DNA of 64,000 nucleotides from Thermosynechococcaceae cyanobacterium MS004 (GCA_022402525.1 JAKRSB010000099.1:103235-167234), one strand, 5' to 3'; shown: positions 8,460-17,882, counted from the stretch's first letter. Translations and numbers: made by a program. The notes: generated from the sequence alone by a model not told the origin.

Positions 8460-8654
8460 CTACTGGACTGGCTCTAGCTCATCCTCAAAAAACCAGGACT
8501 GAACGTGGTCGTCAAACTTTACGATTACGCCAACGCCACTGCCATCGGTCATTTTGTAGCCTTGGATGGTTCCCACCTTACCCAGCACTTGACTGATATC
8601 GTCCGACACGCGATCGCGTATCCGGCAGAGGCGAACCTTTTGACCGACTTCCAT
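8460..8654 (-). CDS. DUF2862 domain protein
   Basis: A 64-residue protein beginning MEVGQKVRLCRIRDRVSD and ending WFFEDELEPVQ. It matches the DUF2862 family, small beta-rich (SH3-like) proteins found across cyanobacteria; their function is not known. The start has GAAGGG upstream. It lies on the same strand as, and 137 bases upstream of, the Get3d-like gene, but the tandem array between them makes a shared transcript uncertain. Confidence 0.8.
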   Translation of the reverse strand: MEVGQKVRLCRIRDRVSDDISQVLGKVGTIQGYKMTDGSGVGVIVKFDDHVQSWFFEDELEPVQ

Positions 8655-8825
8655 GATAATTGCCCTTCTCCGACAAGGTAGACCAAACCACAGTTTATCA
8701 GGGTTGTTGCAACTTCCGGTAATGGCAAGGGAAGGAGATTTCCCCCTTTTCTTCTCTAGTAAACAGATCGAGAGGCAGGACGATTTGAGGGTTTAGTTTG
8801 ATAGGGTGAGGAAGCAATCCACAAG

Positions 8826-11800
8826 ATGAAATGGCGCAGTTCTATGGGTGATGGCACTGAGACTCCAAGGACAGAAACCCTAACGACAGAAGCTCTAATG
8901 ACAGAGTCCCGAACGACACAGACTCTGATCATTGAAAAGGCGATCGCGCGTCTGCGTCAGCTCACCCAGCAAGATCGCCAAGCCCTCTGGCGCGTCAGCT
9001 TGGGCAACGGAGAGGCTGCATCTCAATGCGATCCATCGCAGTGGGATGCCTGGCCGCTGGCGACGCTGAATGAGCGCCAGCATATTGCTTGGCCAGCAGG
9101 TCAGCAGGTGCTGTGGCTGGGTCAAGTCATTACGCTGCCGGACGCTCTGGTAGATTATCCCTTGGCAGGATCGACGGCCAGACTGTCCCTAACCTGGTGG
9201 GCAGAGCAGGCTCAGGTCTACGTCAACGGTCAGCTTGTCCAAGAAGGTGACTTATTTGATACCTCAGCGCGTATCCTTTTGGCAGAGGCGCTTGAGCCAG
9301 GAAAAACGCTTGCGATCGCGATTCGGTTGGTGAGTCCGGCTCATGATGCGGGCGCACTGGTGCGATCGCGCTTGCTCTGCGAGTTTTTGCCCAGGGAGAC
9401 TTCGAGTCTTCAGCGGATAGATCCAGGGATGCTGGCCGATGAGCTAGAAGTATTGCTGACCTATGTTGGGGCGTTTCGACCAGAAGACTTAGACGCTATG
9501 GCCCAAGCTGCCCAAGCGATTCAGTGGGAGTGTAGCGATTTAGCCGCGTTCAACGCCAGCCTCTGGGCCTTTGCACAGCATTTAATGAACTGGAGTGACT
9601 GGCTCAAGGGGCGCAGCATCCATTGGGTCGGCCATGCGCACCTAGATCTGGCTTGGCTCTGGCCAGTGGCGGAGACTTGGGTTGCAGCAGAGCGCACGTT
9701 TCAGTCCGTGCTGACGTTGCAAAGAGACTTTGATGAACTGAATTTTTGCCACTCAACCCCAGCTCTCTACGCCTGGATTGAGCAGCACCGACCTTCACTC
9801 TTTGCACAAATTCAGCAGCGCGTGGCAGAAGGGCGCTGGGAAGTGGCGGCGGGGATGTGGGTGGAGCCAGAGCTGAATCTGATTAGCGGCGAGTCGATGG
9901 TGCGCCAAGTGCTCTACGGCCAGCGCTACACCCAGGAACGCTTTGGGCAGATCAGCCGAGTGGTGTGGCTCCCCGATAGCTTTGGCTTCTGTACGCAGAT
10001 CCCTCAAATCTTGCGGCAGGGCGGGATTGAGTATTTCTTGACCCAAAAACTGCGCTGGAATGATACCACTCAGTTCCCCCATGAGGCGTTTTGGTGGCAG
10101 GCTCCCGATGGCACCCGCATTTTTAGCATCATGACGCCTCCGATTGGGGAGTCTATTGATCCGGTCAAGATGGGGCAACACGCCCAAGGGTGGGAAGCAC
10201 AAACGCTCTGCCCCGATAGCCTTTGGCTGCCTGGGGTGGGCGACCACGGGGGTGGCCCGACGCGGGATATGCTGGAGGTTGGACGGAGGTTGGGGCGATC
10301 GCAGCTCCTTCCCGCCCTGAAATCCAGCACCCTCACTGCATTCTGTCAGCAGACCCAAGCCAAACTCCAGCAGGCTCCTGAATTGATTCCGGTCTGGGAA
10401 GACGAGCTATACCTGGAGTTCCATCGGGGTTGCTATACCTCCCATGCAGATCAGAAGCGCTACAACCGCCGCTGCGAGCATTGGCTAACAGAGGCCGAAC
10501 TATTTTCGGCGATCGCCACTCTCATCGCTCAGACTCCCTATCCCAAGGAAGCATTGGAAACGGCCTGGAAGAAAGTTTTGTTCAACCAGTTCCACGATAT
10601 TTTGCCTGGATCGTCTATTCCTGAAGTGTTTGTAGATGCCGATCAGGACTGGGAATTCGCGCAACAAACGGCACTGGATTTGAGAGAGCAGGCGCTAGAG
10701 GCGATCGCCGCCCAAGTCAAGCTGCCCGCGCCGCCGCGCCCGAACGCTGTGCCTGTGATTGTTTATAACTCACTCAACTGGGAGCGATCTGAGGTGGTTG
10801 CCTGGACAATGCCCCCAGAGGTTTCAGGAGATTGTGAGCTGATGGATGCTTCTGAAATGCCTATTCCAGTGCATTATGACGGGCAGACTCACGCGTTGTC
10901 TTTCTTTGCTACCGTGCCTTCTTTGGGTTATCAGGTCTTCTGGTGCTGCCCTGGTGCTGCTCCTACTGCTCCTACCATTAACGAGTTGCCCCAGCACTGG
11001 CGTTTAGAAAATGATCGCCTGCGGGTTGAAATATGCCCTGAGACTGGAAATATTCGGTCGATTCGCGATCGCCAAGCCCAGCGGGAGGTTTTGGCAGCAC
11101 CGGGCAACGTGCTGCAATTTTTCCAAGACCAGGGCCAATACTGGGACGCCTGGAATATTGACCCAGCCTACGCCCAGCACCCTCTAGAGGCCGCCACCCT
11201 TGTTTCAATTCGCTGGGTGAGCCAGAACCCAATTCAGCAGCGTATTCAGGTTGTGCGGCACTGGCGCAGCTCGCAGTTTGTGCAGGACTACGTTTTAGAC
11301 CTGCATGCACCCTGCCTCAAGATCGAAACCCAGGCCAACTGGCAAGAAACCCATGTGCTGGTCAAAGCGGCCTTCCCTACCCCATTTTCGGCTGACCACG
11401 CCACCTATGAAGTACCCTGTGGTGCCATCCAGCGCCCCACGTTGCCCAACCCAGAGCTTTCTCAAGCTCAGCAGGCTAAATGGGAAGTCTCTGCCCTCCA
11501 CTGGGCTGACCTTACCGCATCTGGTGCGGATGACAGCACCTACGGCCTTAGCCTGCTCAATGACTGTAAGTATGGCTATGATGCTCAGCCTAACTGCCTG
11601 CGGCTAACGCTCTTGCGGAGTCCAATTTGGCCAGACCCAGACTGCGATCGCGCTCAGCATACCTTCACCTATGCTGTTTATCCCCATTCCGGCTGCTGGC
11701 AAGATGCCCAGACCGTTCAGTGGGGTTATGGCCTCAACCGTCCCCTGCTTGCACGCGCCTTGGATCAGCAGCCTAGCCCAACGCCAGAGAACCCCTTGAG

Positions 11801-12047
11801 GGGCGATCGCCATAGCTTTCTGAGTACCCCAGATCATAATCTGGTGCTCATGGCGCTGAAGCAGGAAGAATCTTCTGAGCAAGCCTGGATTCTGCGCTTT
11901 TATGAGAGTGTAGGGCAACCTGCCAGCGGAACCTTTGAAACTACCCTGCCCATTCAGTATCAAACCCGCACCGATGGCCTAGAGCAGCCCACTGACCTAG
12001 CCCTTGGCGTCACGCCCTGGCAAATCCAATCCCAGCGGTGGTCTTGA
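8826..12047 (+). CDS. Alpha-mannosidase, glycoside hydrolase family 38
   Basis: A 1073-residue GH38 enzyme that removes alpha-linked mannose, predicted cytoplasmic as no signal peptide is seen. The catalytic domain begins near residue 262 with the zinc-binding motif H-x-H-x-D (VGHAHLDLAWLWP). The nucleophile aspartate lies in WLPDSFGF near residue 380, and further active-site segments are GDHGGGPT (about 473) and LFNQFHDILPGS (about 585). A central helical region and a large C-terminal beta domain complete the usual length. The first 30 residues are five tandem pentapeptides of the form TExxx, encoded by a 15-bp repeat; they look like an added tail, so a start further in is possible. Its substrate, stored or recycled glycan, cannot be told from context. 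Confidence 0.92.
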   Translation: MKWRSSMGDGTETPRTETLTTEALMTESRTTQTLIIEKAIARLRQLTQQDRQALWRVSLGNGEAASQCDPSQWDAWPLATLNERQHIAWPAGQQVLWLGQVITLPDALVDYPLAGSTARLSLTWWAEQAQVYVNGQLVQEGDLFDTSARILLAEALEPGKTLAIAIRLVSPAHDAGALVRSRLLCEFLPRETSSLQRIDPGMLADELEVLLTYVGAFRPEDLDAMAQAAQAIQWECSDLAAFNASLWAFAQHLMNWSDWLKGRSIHWVGHAHLDLAWLWPVAETWVAAERTFQSVLTLQRDFDELNFCHSTPALYAWIEQHRPSLFAQIQQRVAEGRWEVAAGMWVEPELNLISGESMVRQVLYGQRYTQERFGQISRVVWLPDSFGFCTQIPQILRQGGIEYFLTQKLRWNDTTQFPHEAFWWQAPDGTRIFSIMTPPIGESIDPVKMGQHAQGWEAQTLCPDSLWLPGVGDHGGGPTRDMLEVGRRLGRSQLLPALKSSTLTAFCQQTQAKLQQAPELIPVWEDELYLEFHRGCYTSHADQKRYNRRCEHWLTEAELFSAIATLIAQTPYPKEALETAWKKVLFNQFHDILPGSSIPEVFVDADQDWEFAQQTALDLREQALEAIAAQVKLPAPPRPNAVPVIVYNSLNWERSEVVAWTMPPEVSGDCELMDASEMPIPVHYDGQTHALSFFATVPSLGYQVFWCCPGAAPTAPTINELPQHWRLENDRLRVEICPETGNIRSIRDRQAQREVLAAPGNVLQFFQDQGQYWDAWNIDPAYAQHPLEAATLVSIRWVSQNPIQQRIQVVRHWRSSQFVQDYVLDLHAPCLKIETQANWQETHVLVKAAFPTPFSADHATYEVPCGAIQRPTLPNPELSQAQQAKWEVSALHWADLTASGADDSTYGLSLLNDCKYGYDAQPNCLRLTLLRSPIWPDPDCDRAQHTFTYAVYPHSGCWQDAQTVQWGYGLNRPLLARALDQQPSPTPENPLRGDRHSFLSTPDHNLVLMALKQEESSEQAWILRFYESVGQPASGTFETTLPIQYQTRTDGLEQPTDLALGVTPWQIQSQRWS

Positions 12048-12085
12048 CATGAGTGATGAGATTAGCGGCCCATACAACAATCAGC

Positions 12086-12127
12086 GCTAGTCTGTGACCA
12101 CTAATCTGTGAGCACTAGTCTGTGAGC
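12086..12127. repeat. Tandem repeat, 14 bp x 3, overlapping a stop codon
   Basis: Three copies of a unit like ACTAGTCTGTGAGC. The last two run into the sensor-kinase gene on the minus strand and encode its C-terminal residues and stop codon. Confidence 0.85.
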
Positions 12128-13588
12128 ACTCACAGGTTCATTGACCTTGGGGCTGACTTCTTCGCTGGGAAAGCTCAGGGTTAGGGCAATCTGGCCAGGG
12201 GGCGTTGGGTCTAGGGTCAAGTCCCCTGAGTGGGCGCGGACAATCTCGCGGGAGAGGCTCAGTCCTAGGCCTGTTCCTTCAATATTTCGAGTACGGGCTG
12301 GGTCGCCCCGATAAAACCGATCAAAGATGCGATCGCGCTCTGCGGCGGCCATATTTTTTGAAGCGTTACTGACGGTTATCCGGATCTGAGATCCACTTCG
12401 GCGGGCACTAAGGGTAATCCAGCCGTCCGGTAAGTTGTATTTGACGGCGTTGCTAATCAGGTTTTGTAAAACCTGAGCCACTAGATCGCGATCGCCCTGA
12501 ATCCTGAGATTGGCCTCAATATTAGACTCAACAGCCAATACCGGATTGAGTAATTCAATATCTTCTAGGAGCTGTACCAAGAGATCAGACACATCAACGC
12601 TGACCCGATAGAGATTAATACGCCCTGCATCGACGAGGGAAAGTAACAGCAGCTTCCGGACAATGCTGCTGAGGCGACGCACTTCATCCAGGAGGCTGCT
12701 GAGGCGCTGCTGAAGTTCCGAGCCAGCCTCTGCTTGGTGCAGGGCATGTTCCAGTTCTCCCTGGAGAATTGCGAGGGGGGTTTTGAGTTCGTGGGCGGCA
12801 TCTGCGCTGAACCGCGAAGCTTGATGGAAACTGCGGTCTAAGTTTTCAAGCATTTGGTTGAAGACCTGAATCAGCGCCGCAAACTCTTGGTCGGCACCGC
12901 CTACGGGCACTCGCTGATCTAGCCCTTCTACCGTAATGCCGTCCATCGCCTGGGTGAGCTGGCGGATGGGTGACAGCGCCCGACCCGATAGCCCCCAGGC
13001 GACCGCCGCCACCAGCAACAGAATCAGGGCGATGGAGAGCAGGAACGCATTGCGAATGGCTGCCATTTCTGTATCGACTGCCTGGAGACTAATGGCGATC
13101 GCCACTTGGGATTGTGCGGAGGAGATGGTGCCAATGCGCCAAGTATCCGTCACGGTCTGGCGGGTGGTAAAGCGCGGTGCAGAGAGCGGCACTTTAGGCC
13201 CTAGCTTTGGGGATGCTGAAACGGTCGGGGCTGGAGGAGCAGGTTGTGATGGTGCGGGGGGCAAGAGGCCGTCAATGTTTAAGTCCGTTGGCCAGTCCCT
13301 AGACTGGTACAGCACCGCTTTATTGGTTTGTTGTCTAATCAAAAATGCGACGGGGATTTTTTCTTTAACGCCAAAAAGGCGGGGCAGCAAGTCTTCCACA
13401 AGCTGCCAGCGATCGCGCTGCTGAGAGCGAGCAAGGCGCTGAAGCTGGGTTTTAGCCACTTCATCCAATCGACTAATTTGAGCATTGCGAATCAGCCACC
13501 AAGAGATTGCGCCAAACCCCATCAGCGCGCTACCGGTCAACAAAACCAGGCTGAGCGCAATACGCACCCGAAAGGAACGCAGCCTCAT
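12101..13588 (-). CDS. Two-component sensor histidine kinase (HAMP-HisKA-HATPase)
   Basis: A 495-residue membrane kinase. A first transmembrane segment lies at about residues 9-31, then a periplasmic sensor domain of about 145 residues with a proline-rich stretch, a second segment at about 180-200, HAMP, the phosphoacceptor box DAAHELKTPLAIL, the N box QNLISNAVKYNLPDG and the G boxes RIFDRFYRGD and GTGLGLSLSREIV. Its start overlaps the stop of the response-regulator gene (ATGA), so the two are co-translated. The last dozen residues are encoded by a 14-bp tandem array. The nearby RND efflux genes and the relic of a Spy/CpxP-like gene suggest an envelope-stress sensor of the Bae/Cpx type, which is inference from context. 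Confidence 0.92.
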   Translation of the reverse strand: MRLRSFRVRIALSLVLLTGSALMGFGAISWWLIRNAQISRLDEVAKTQLQRLARSQQRDRWQLVEDLLPRLFGVKEKIPVAFLIRQQTNKAVLYQSRDWPTDLNIDGLLPPAPSQPAPPAPTVSASPKLGPKVPLSAPRFTTRQTVTDTWRIGTISSAQSQVAIAISLQAVDTEMAAIRNAFLLSIALILLLVAAVAWGLSGRALSPIRQLTQAMDGITVEGLDQRVPVGGADQEFAALIQVFNQMLENLDRSFHQASRFSADAAHELKTPLAILQGELEHALHQAEAGSELQQRLSSLLDEVRRLSSIVRKLLLLSLVDAGRINLYRVSVDVSDLLVQLLEDIELLNPVLAVESNIEANLRIQGDRDLVAQVLQNLISNAVKYNLPDGWITLSARRSGSQIRITVSNASKNMAAAERDRIFDRFYRGDPARTRNIEGTGLGLSLSREIVRAHSGDLTLDPTPPGQIALTLSFPSEEVSPKVNEPVSAHRLVLTD

Positions 13589-14280
13589 GAGGCTAACTCA
13601 GCGAGCCGAAACCGATAGCCCACCCCTCTCACGCTTTCAATCATGCTAGAAGCCATGCTGGATGGCTCAACGCGATCAAGCTTTCGACGCAGGCGCTGAA
13701 TGCACACATCCACCACGTTGGTGGCGGGGTTAAAGTCGTAGCCCCACACATGCTCCAAAATTTGGGTGCGGGTAAACACACGCCCTGGCGATCGCATTAA
13801 ATATTCCAAAAGGTTAAACTCGCGGGTTGTGAGCTCCACTTCGCAATCCTCGTGAAAGACCTTGCGCAGTAGGCAGTCTAGCTTCAGGGTGCCAACCTCC
13901 AGCAGATTTTGGCGATCGCCATCGCTACGGCGGATCACCGCATGAATTCTGGCCACCAGTTCCTCCACAAAAAAGGGCTTGGCCAAATAGTCGTCGGCTC
14001 CTAGATTCAGCCCCTCTAGGCGATCGTCTAGCTCATTGCGCGCCGTCAACAAAATGACGGGTACATTGCGCCGCGCCTCTCGTAGCGTCTTCAAAATAGA
14101 GAGGCCGTCTTTCCCTGGCACCATAATATCCAACACAATTGCATCGTACTGATGGCTCATGGCCAGCGAGAATCCTTCATCGCCATTGTCGCAGTAGTCC
14201 ACAATAAATCCGCGCTCTTTGAGTCCAGCATTTACGAAGCTGGCAATTTTTGCCTCGTCTTCTACATACAGTAAATGCAT
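13585..14280 (-). CDS. OmpR-family response regulator
   Basis: A 231-residue regulator with a receiver domain (phosphorylated aspartate in AIVLDIMVPGKDGL, conserved Lys in LAKPFFVEEL) and a C-terminal winged-helix DNA-binding domain (ELTTREFNLLEYLMRSPGRVFTR, VDVCIQRLRRKLD, GVGYRF). It is the first gene of a two-gene operon with the sensor kinase, overlapping by four bases. A pair of identical 10-bp words spaced 23 bp apart upstream (14528-14560) is a reasonable operator for autoregulation or for the divergent genes. Confidence 0.94.
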   Translation of the reverse strand: MHLLYVEDEAKIASFVNAGLKERGFIVDYCDNGDEGFSLAMSHQYDAIVLDIMVPGKDGLSILKTLREARRNVPVILLTARNELDDRLEGLNLGADDYLAKPFFVEELVARIHAVIRRSDGDRQNLLEVGTLKLDCLLRKVFHEDCEVELTTREFNLLEYLMRSPGRVFTRTQILEHVWGYDFNPATNVVDVCIQRLRRKLDRVEPSSMASSMIESVRGVGYRFRLAELAS

Positions 14281-14527
14281 AGGCCAATCAAAATACTTTT
14301 AGGCCAAACACTTCTAGGTAAAACACTGGCAGACACAAAAAGGTCGGTTTAGTCATGCTCTCTTTCCGAAAGTTTCTGCATTAATTCTAGCCAGAAATCC
14401 TTGAATAGAAGCTTCTCACAGTTGCTTGAGTATGGTTGTTTAGGCTCTAGAATTTAGGTTCTCAAATTCAGGTTTTTAAGCCCAATCTTCATTCTAAAAC
14501 CTATTTTTAGACTCAAAATTACAAAAC

Positions 14528-14560
14528 TGTCATTTAGATGTGGGTTGTTTTGTCATTTAG
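14528..14560. promoter_or_regulatory. Direct repeat TGTCATTTAG x 2, candidate OmpR-type operator
   Basis: The identical decamer occurs at 14528-14537 and 14551-14560, a start-to-start distance of 23 bp, close to two helical turns as is common for OmpR-family dimers. It lies between the divergent response-regulator gene and the Spy-like relic. Confidence 0.4.
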
Positions 14561-14609
14561 GGCTGGCCTAATGATACTCATACCCACGCTTCATGCTGAG
14601 TGGTGCGGA

Positions 14610-14863
14610 AAACTCATCCAGCTTCAACTGAAGCAGTAATTTAACCCGCGAGCTGCCAGCAAGTTGAGGCCATTCTCACCCCCGAACAGCGATCGCAGTG
14701 GTAGGCTGCCAAATCTCAAACCCCACTGCAAAAGCCTAATTTCAACCTGAACGCGGATCAGCAATCCAGAATTCAGGCAGTCTGTGAGGAAAGCAAGCGC
14801 CAAATTGAGGCTGTACTCACGCCAGAGCAGCGGCAGCAAAAGCGTTCAACCGATCCCCATTGA
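14610..14863 (+). pseudogene. Decayed Spy/CpxP-like (LTXXQ motif) periplasmic protein gene
   Basis: Two in-frame islands remain. One near 14652-14702 reads QVEAILTPEQRSQW followed by a stop, and one at about 14729-14863 reads NLNADQQSRIQAVCEESK, RQIEAVLTPEQRQQ and a stop. The helix with LTPEQR is the hallmark of Spy/CpxP-type proteins, periplasmic chaperones or stress sensors. There is no start codon, no signal peptide and the frame is broken by stops and a shift, so this is a relic, possibly of a protein with two LTPEQ motifs. It lies divergent from the kinase/regulator pair, as spy or cpxP often do relative to their two-component genes. The overlapping minus-strand open frame is not a gene. 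Confidence 0.6.
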
Positions 14864-14912
14864 TCTTAGGTGATTGCCTATGACCCACTTCAACTCATTG
14901 AGCTAAACCTCC

Positions 14913-15003
14913 AAAGCTTACTGATAAAGCCTACGGGCAAAGCTTACTGATAAAGCCTACGGGCAAAGCCTACTGGCAAAGCTTATGGGCAAAGCTTACG
15001 GGC
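14913..15003. repeat. Tandem repeat, 13 bp x 7
   Basis: Seven uninterrupted copies of a unit AAAGCYTACKGGC/AAAGCTTACTGAT. The first four alternate two variants exactly, showing a 26-bp higher-order duplication. The array ends 54 bases before the next start codon. Confidence 0.9.
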
Positions 15004-15057
15004 AAACTCTCATTGAATTGAACCGTGAAGAATGTATAGAAACAGGAGAAATCGACC

Positions 15058-15318
15058 ATGAAACGTCTACTCACTTTAGCGCTTGCCGTATTGCCCTTTG
15101 CAACGGTTCCAGTGATTACAGAGCCTGCTGCGGCTCAAATCAGAATTCAGTTCGGCGATAGTTCCCGCGATCGCCGTCCGGTCTATGTCAGACCTGCCCC
15201 TCGCCGAGTTAATCGAGTCCTGCGGCGGAATGCTCGCAGGGTCTGGGTGCCTGGACGTTGGGAGTATAACCAAAGAGGACGGCGTGGCCGTGTTTGGGTT
15301 CCTGGCTATTACCGCTAA
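15058..15318 (+). CDS. Small secreted arginine-rich protein with WVPG motifs
   Basis: An 86-residue protein with a clear signal peptide (MKRLLTLALAVLPFATV, cleavage likely after PAAA). The mature part is about 60 residues, very basic, and carries two W-V-P-G motifs (RRVWVPGRWEY and GRVWVPGYYR) of the kind seen in repeats of small exported bacterial proteins. CAGGAGAA precedes the ATG. The function is unknown; the fold and exported location suggest an envelope-associated role. It follows the Spy-like relic and precedes the RND operon. Confidence 0.75.
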   Translation: MKRLLTLALAVLPFATVPVITEPAAAQIRIQFGDSSRDRRPVYVRPAPRRVNRVLRRNARRVWVPGRWEYNQRGRRGRVWVPGYYR

Positions 15319-15969
15319 CGGTTTTTAGGCTAGAACAACCTCACAGGAGATTAGCGAGTCCGCTCACTGATGGAGTTGGCTAATCCAGTTGACTAACCCA
15401 GTTTGCTAGCTCTCAAGTCTTTTTCAGAAGCGCTAGAACAGAAACCCTAGAATCCCTCCAGTATAGATTGGCGAGATTCTGGGGTTCTCTGGCTCAGTCG
15501 TTTTGTTCAGTAGGAGGGCGGTGCATCCCCCTCTCTTCATAAATAACGCTCATTGCATCGTTGTTTGCTGGAGCTTCAATCAACAAATAAACCACCGGTT
15601 AAAATGCAGGGATCACCGAAAAGATGGCCTAATTAAAGCAAAAAACAAAGTAAGTGCGCCACTACCGTGCTGGGCAGACTTATTAGACTAAAAAAAATTA
15701 GACTGAAAGAGTAGCCATCGAGCATCTTAGTTAAGATTGATTTACGTTCACGGCAAGTCGCCATTTCCTCCTGCATTTTTATCTAAATTTGACCCTCTCT
15801 TTAGAAAGAGGTGAGTCCTAAACTTTTCAACTAATTTAGTAGGCATTTAGTAGATATTTAGAAGGCAAGTTGAGGATGCTGTCTAAGCATCAAACCCTAT
15901 AGATTAATTCTCAAAACTGTTAAGCTTTAGACTATTGAGCGCTACTAAAGAAAAACACCCAAAGGATCA
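15319..15969. other. Intergenic region upstream of the RND adaptor
   Basis: About 650 bases without a credible gene. An imperfect hairpin at 15440-15489 (AGAAACCCTAGAATC against GATTCTGGGGTTCT) may end the transcript of the small secreted protein, though no T tract follows. A 62-codon open frame at 15503-15691 has no ribosome-binding site and no recognisable features. The last 150 bases are A+T-rich and presumably hold the promoter of the efflux operon. Confidence 0.5.
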
Positions 15970-17667
15970 ATGTGTATGTTGAGGGCTGCTCCACTTACCC
16001 ACCAAGGCCGATTGAAAGCTGGTTTGGGATTGCTTTCAATCGGGTTGCTCTTGACCTTGACTGGGTGTGGAAGCTTGCCAAAGTCTGAAGCAGAGGCTCA
16101 GCAGAGATCTGGGCGGCAGGGGCAGCAAGGGCAGCAGAAAGGGCCAGCTTCGGTGGATGTGATAGTTGCCCAAACTAGTACGCTGAGCACACTACTCGAA
16201 TACACAGGCACGACTCAGCCTTCTCGACTGGTGTCTTTGCGCACCCAAGCGGAAGGGCAACTCCTAAGCCTATCTGTGGATGTAGGCGATCCGGTGGCGC
16301 AGGGTCAGGTTCTGGCCCGCTTGGACGATACGGTACTTTCTACGGCTGTCATTGAAGCCCAGGCCGAAGCGGCGGCGCTGGAGTCTGGCGTGGCCCAGGC
16401 GCGGACGGAGGTGAGTGATGCCCTCAATCAAGTGGAGCGATCGCGGTTAGAGCTTCAGCAGGCTAGGGCGGATCAGGTGCGTTTTGAGCAGCTTTACCAG
16501 GCCGGAGCGGTGCCTAAACAGCAGGCCGAACAAGCCCGCACGACTGCTGATACGCTTGAGCAAACTCTACGCTCTGCCCAGCAGGCTGTACGCACCCGAC
16601 AGCAGGCTGTGACCGCCGCCGCAAGACGGGTCGCAGCCCAGCGTGCAGTGACCGCACGGGAACAGGAGCGTCTCTCTTATGCAGTGCTCTCCTCTCCAGT
16701 CAATGGCGTCGTTTTAGAAAAAATCGCCGAGCCAGGGAACCTCGCCCAGACCGGCAGTGAAATTTTAAAATTGGGGGACTTTAGCCAAGTTAAAGTCTCG
16801 GTGCAGGTATCAGAACTAGAGTTGGGTCAAATCCGCACGGGCCAGGCCGCTCAGGTCAAACTTGATGCCTTTCCCACCCAGCAGTTTCAGGGACAGGTAA
16901 CCAGGGTGTCCCCCGTCGCAGATCCTACGGCACGGCTTATTCCGGTCGAGGTGACTATTCCTAATGCCCAAGGGCGCATCGGGAGCGGTCTGCTGGCGCG
17001 GGTTAGCTTTGGGCAGGCGCGAACAGCCGTTGTGGTGCCAGAGGCCGCACTCCAGACCAATCGCGAGCGTCGGGGTGGGGGCCGGGGCGCTCGTGGAAAT
17101 CGAGGTGCTGGCGGAACGCAAGCCAGCGGAGGAAGATCAAGCGGAGAACCGTCTTCCGGTACATCGTCAAATGGCGGCTCCTCGGCCAGACCTGACTCAG
17201 CCCAGACGGTTTCCCAGACGGGTTCCCAGCCTCGTCCCAATAGAGGCGGTTCAGCGGACGGCTCAGCGAGTCGTGCAGGCTCTGGCCGTGCAGATTCTGG
17301 GCGTTCAGGCTCAAGTCAATCGGGAGCAGATCCATCGGGAGCGACGACGGGCAGTACAGGCACATTATTTACCATCACAGGGTCAGGTGCTGAGACGAAG
17401 GTGGTTGCCCGCCGCGTGACGTTGGGCACCCGTCGGGATGGGAATGTCGAGGTGCTGTCTGGACTACGTGCAGGCGATCGCCTAGTAACGCGTAGCAGCA
17501 AAGCCCTCAAGGATGGCGACCCTGTGCGTCTCAGCGCAATCTCGGAGGGGCGGAGCAATCGAGGCGAAGGGTCACGTTCTGGTCGCTCTGAGCAATCGGG
17601 CGGGCGGTCTCCAGCAGAGGGCGACGGGCAACCAGCAGGCTCTGGGCGTCGCGCTCAAAGACCCTAG
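15970..17667 (+). CDS. RND efflux periplasmic adaptor (membrane fusion protein), lipoprotein
   Basis: A 565-residue adaptor that links an RND pump to an outer-membrane channel. A lipoprotein signal ends in LTLTGC (lipidated Cys33). The biotinyl-lipoyl-like halves (EYTGTTQPSRLVSLRTQAEG and LSSPVNGVVLEKIAEPG) flank a long coiled-coil hairpin at about residues 125-235, followed by beta-barrel and membrane-proximal domains. A low-complexity segment of about 100 Gly, Ser and Arg residues (about 355-460) interrupts the membrane-proximal domain, and the last 40 residues are similarly biased; both are unusual for the family. The pump gene follows 425 bases downstream, beyond a MITE-like insertion. 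Substrate unknown. Confidence 0.88.
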   Translation: MCMLRAAPLTHQGRLKAGLGLLSIGLLLTLTGCGSLPKSEAEAQQRSGRQGQQGQQKGPASVDVIVAQTSTLSTLLEYTGTTQPSRLVSLRTQAEGQLLSLSVDVGDPVAQGQVLARLDDTVLSTAVIEAQAEAAALESGVAQARTEVSDALNQVERSRLELQQARADQVRFEQLYQAGAVPKQQAEQARTTADTLEQTLRSAQQAVRTRQQAVTAAARRVAAQRAVTAREQERLSYAVLSSPVNGVVLEKIAEPGNLAQTGSEILKLGDFSQVKVSVQVSELELGQIRTGQAAQVKLDAFPTQQFQGQVTRVSPVADPTARLIPVEVTIPNAQGRIGSGLLARVSFGQARTAVVVPEAALQTNRERRGGGRGARGNRGAGGTQASGGRSSGEPSSGTSSNGGSSARPDSAQTVSQTGSQPRPNRGGSADGSASRAGSGRADSGRSGSSQSGADPSGATTGSTGTLFTITGSGAETKVVARRVTLGTRRDGNVEVLSGLRAGDRLVTRSSKALKDGDPVRLSAISEGRSNRGEGSRSGRSEQSGGRSPAEGDGQPAGSGRRAQRP

Positions 17668-17726
17668 AGATTTTCAGATTAGTCAAGGCGATTACTTCAG
17701 ATTATTGTTCAAGATTATTCTTCAAA

Positions 17727-17882
17727 ACGTGAGTTCGATGACGCACTTGAAGCCCCTCACCTCAAACTCCTCTCCCAAAAGGGAGGGACTTAAGAAGCTT
17801 GATTTTTAATTGCCCCTCCTTCTCCCTAGGGAGAAGTGAGGATGGGAGGATGAGGGGCAGTTGTTTTTTGCCGAACTCACGT
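17727..17882 (+). mobile_element. MITE-like repeat, copy 2
   Basis: A 156-bp copy in the same orientation as copy 1, bounded by ACGTGAGTTCG and CCGAACTCACGT. It sits between the adaptor and pump genes of the efflux system. The word CAAGATTA lies 10 bases before the left end and 5 bases after the right end, a partial flanking duplication like that of copy 1. Open frames running through it are not genes. Confidence 0.78.

Noticed and set aside
14624..14839. 71-codon minus-strand open frame
   Set aside because: The plus strand holds the LTPEQ motif relic of a Spy-like gene; the minus frame is its shadow.
14913..15003. Regular short repeats as a CRISPR array
   Set aside because: Units are 13 bp without spacers, and no cas genes are present.
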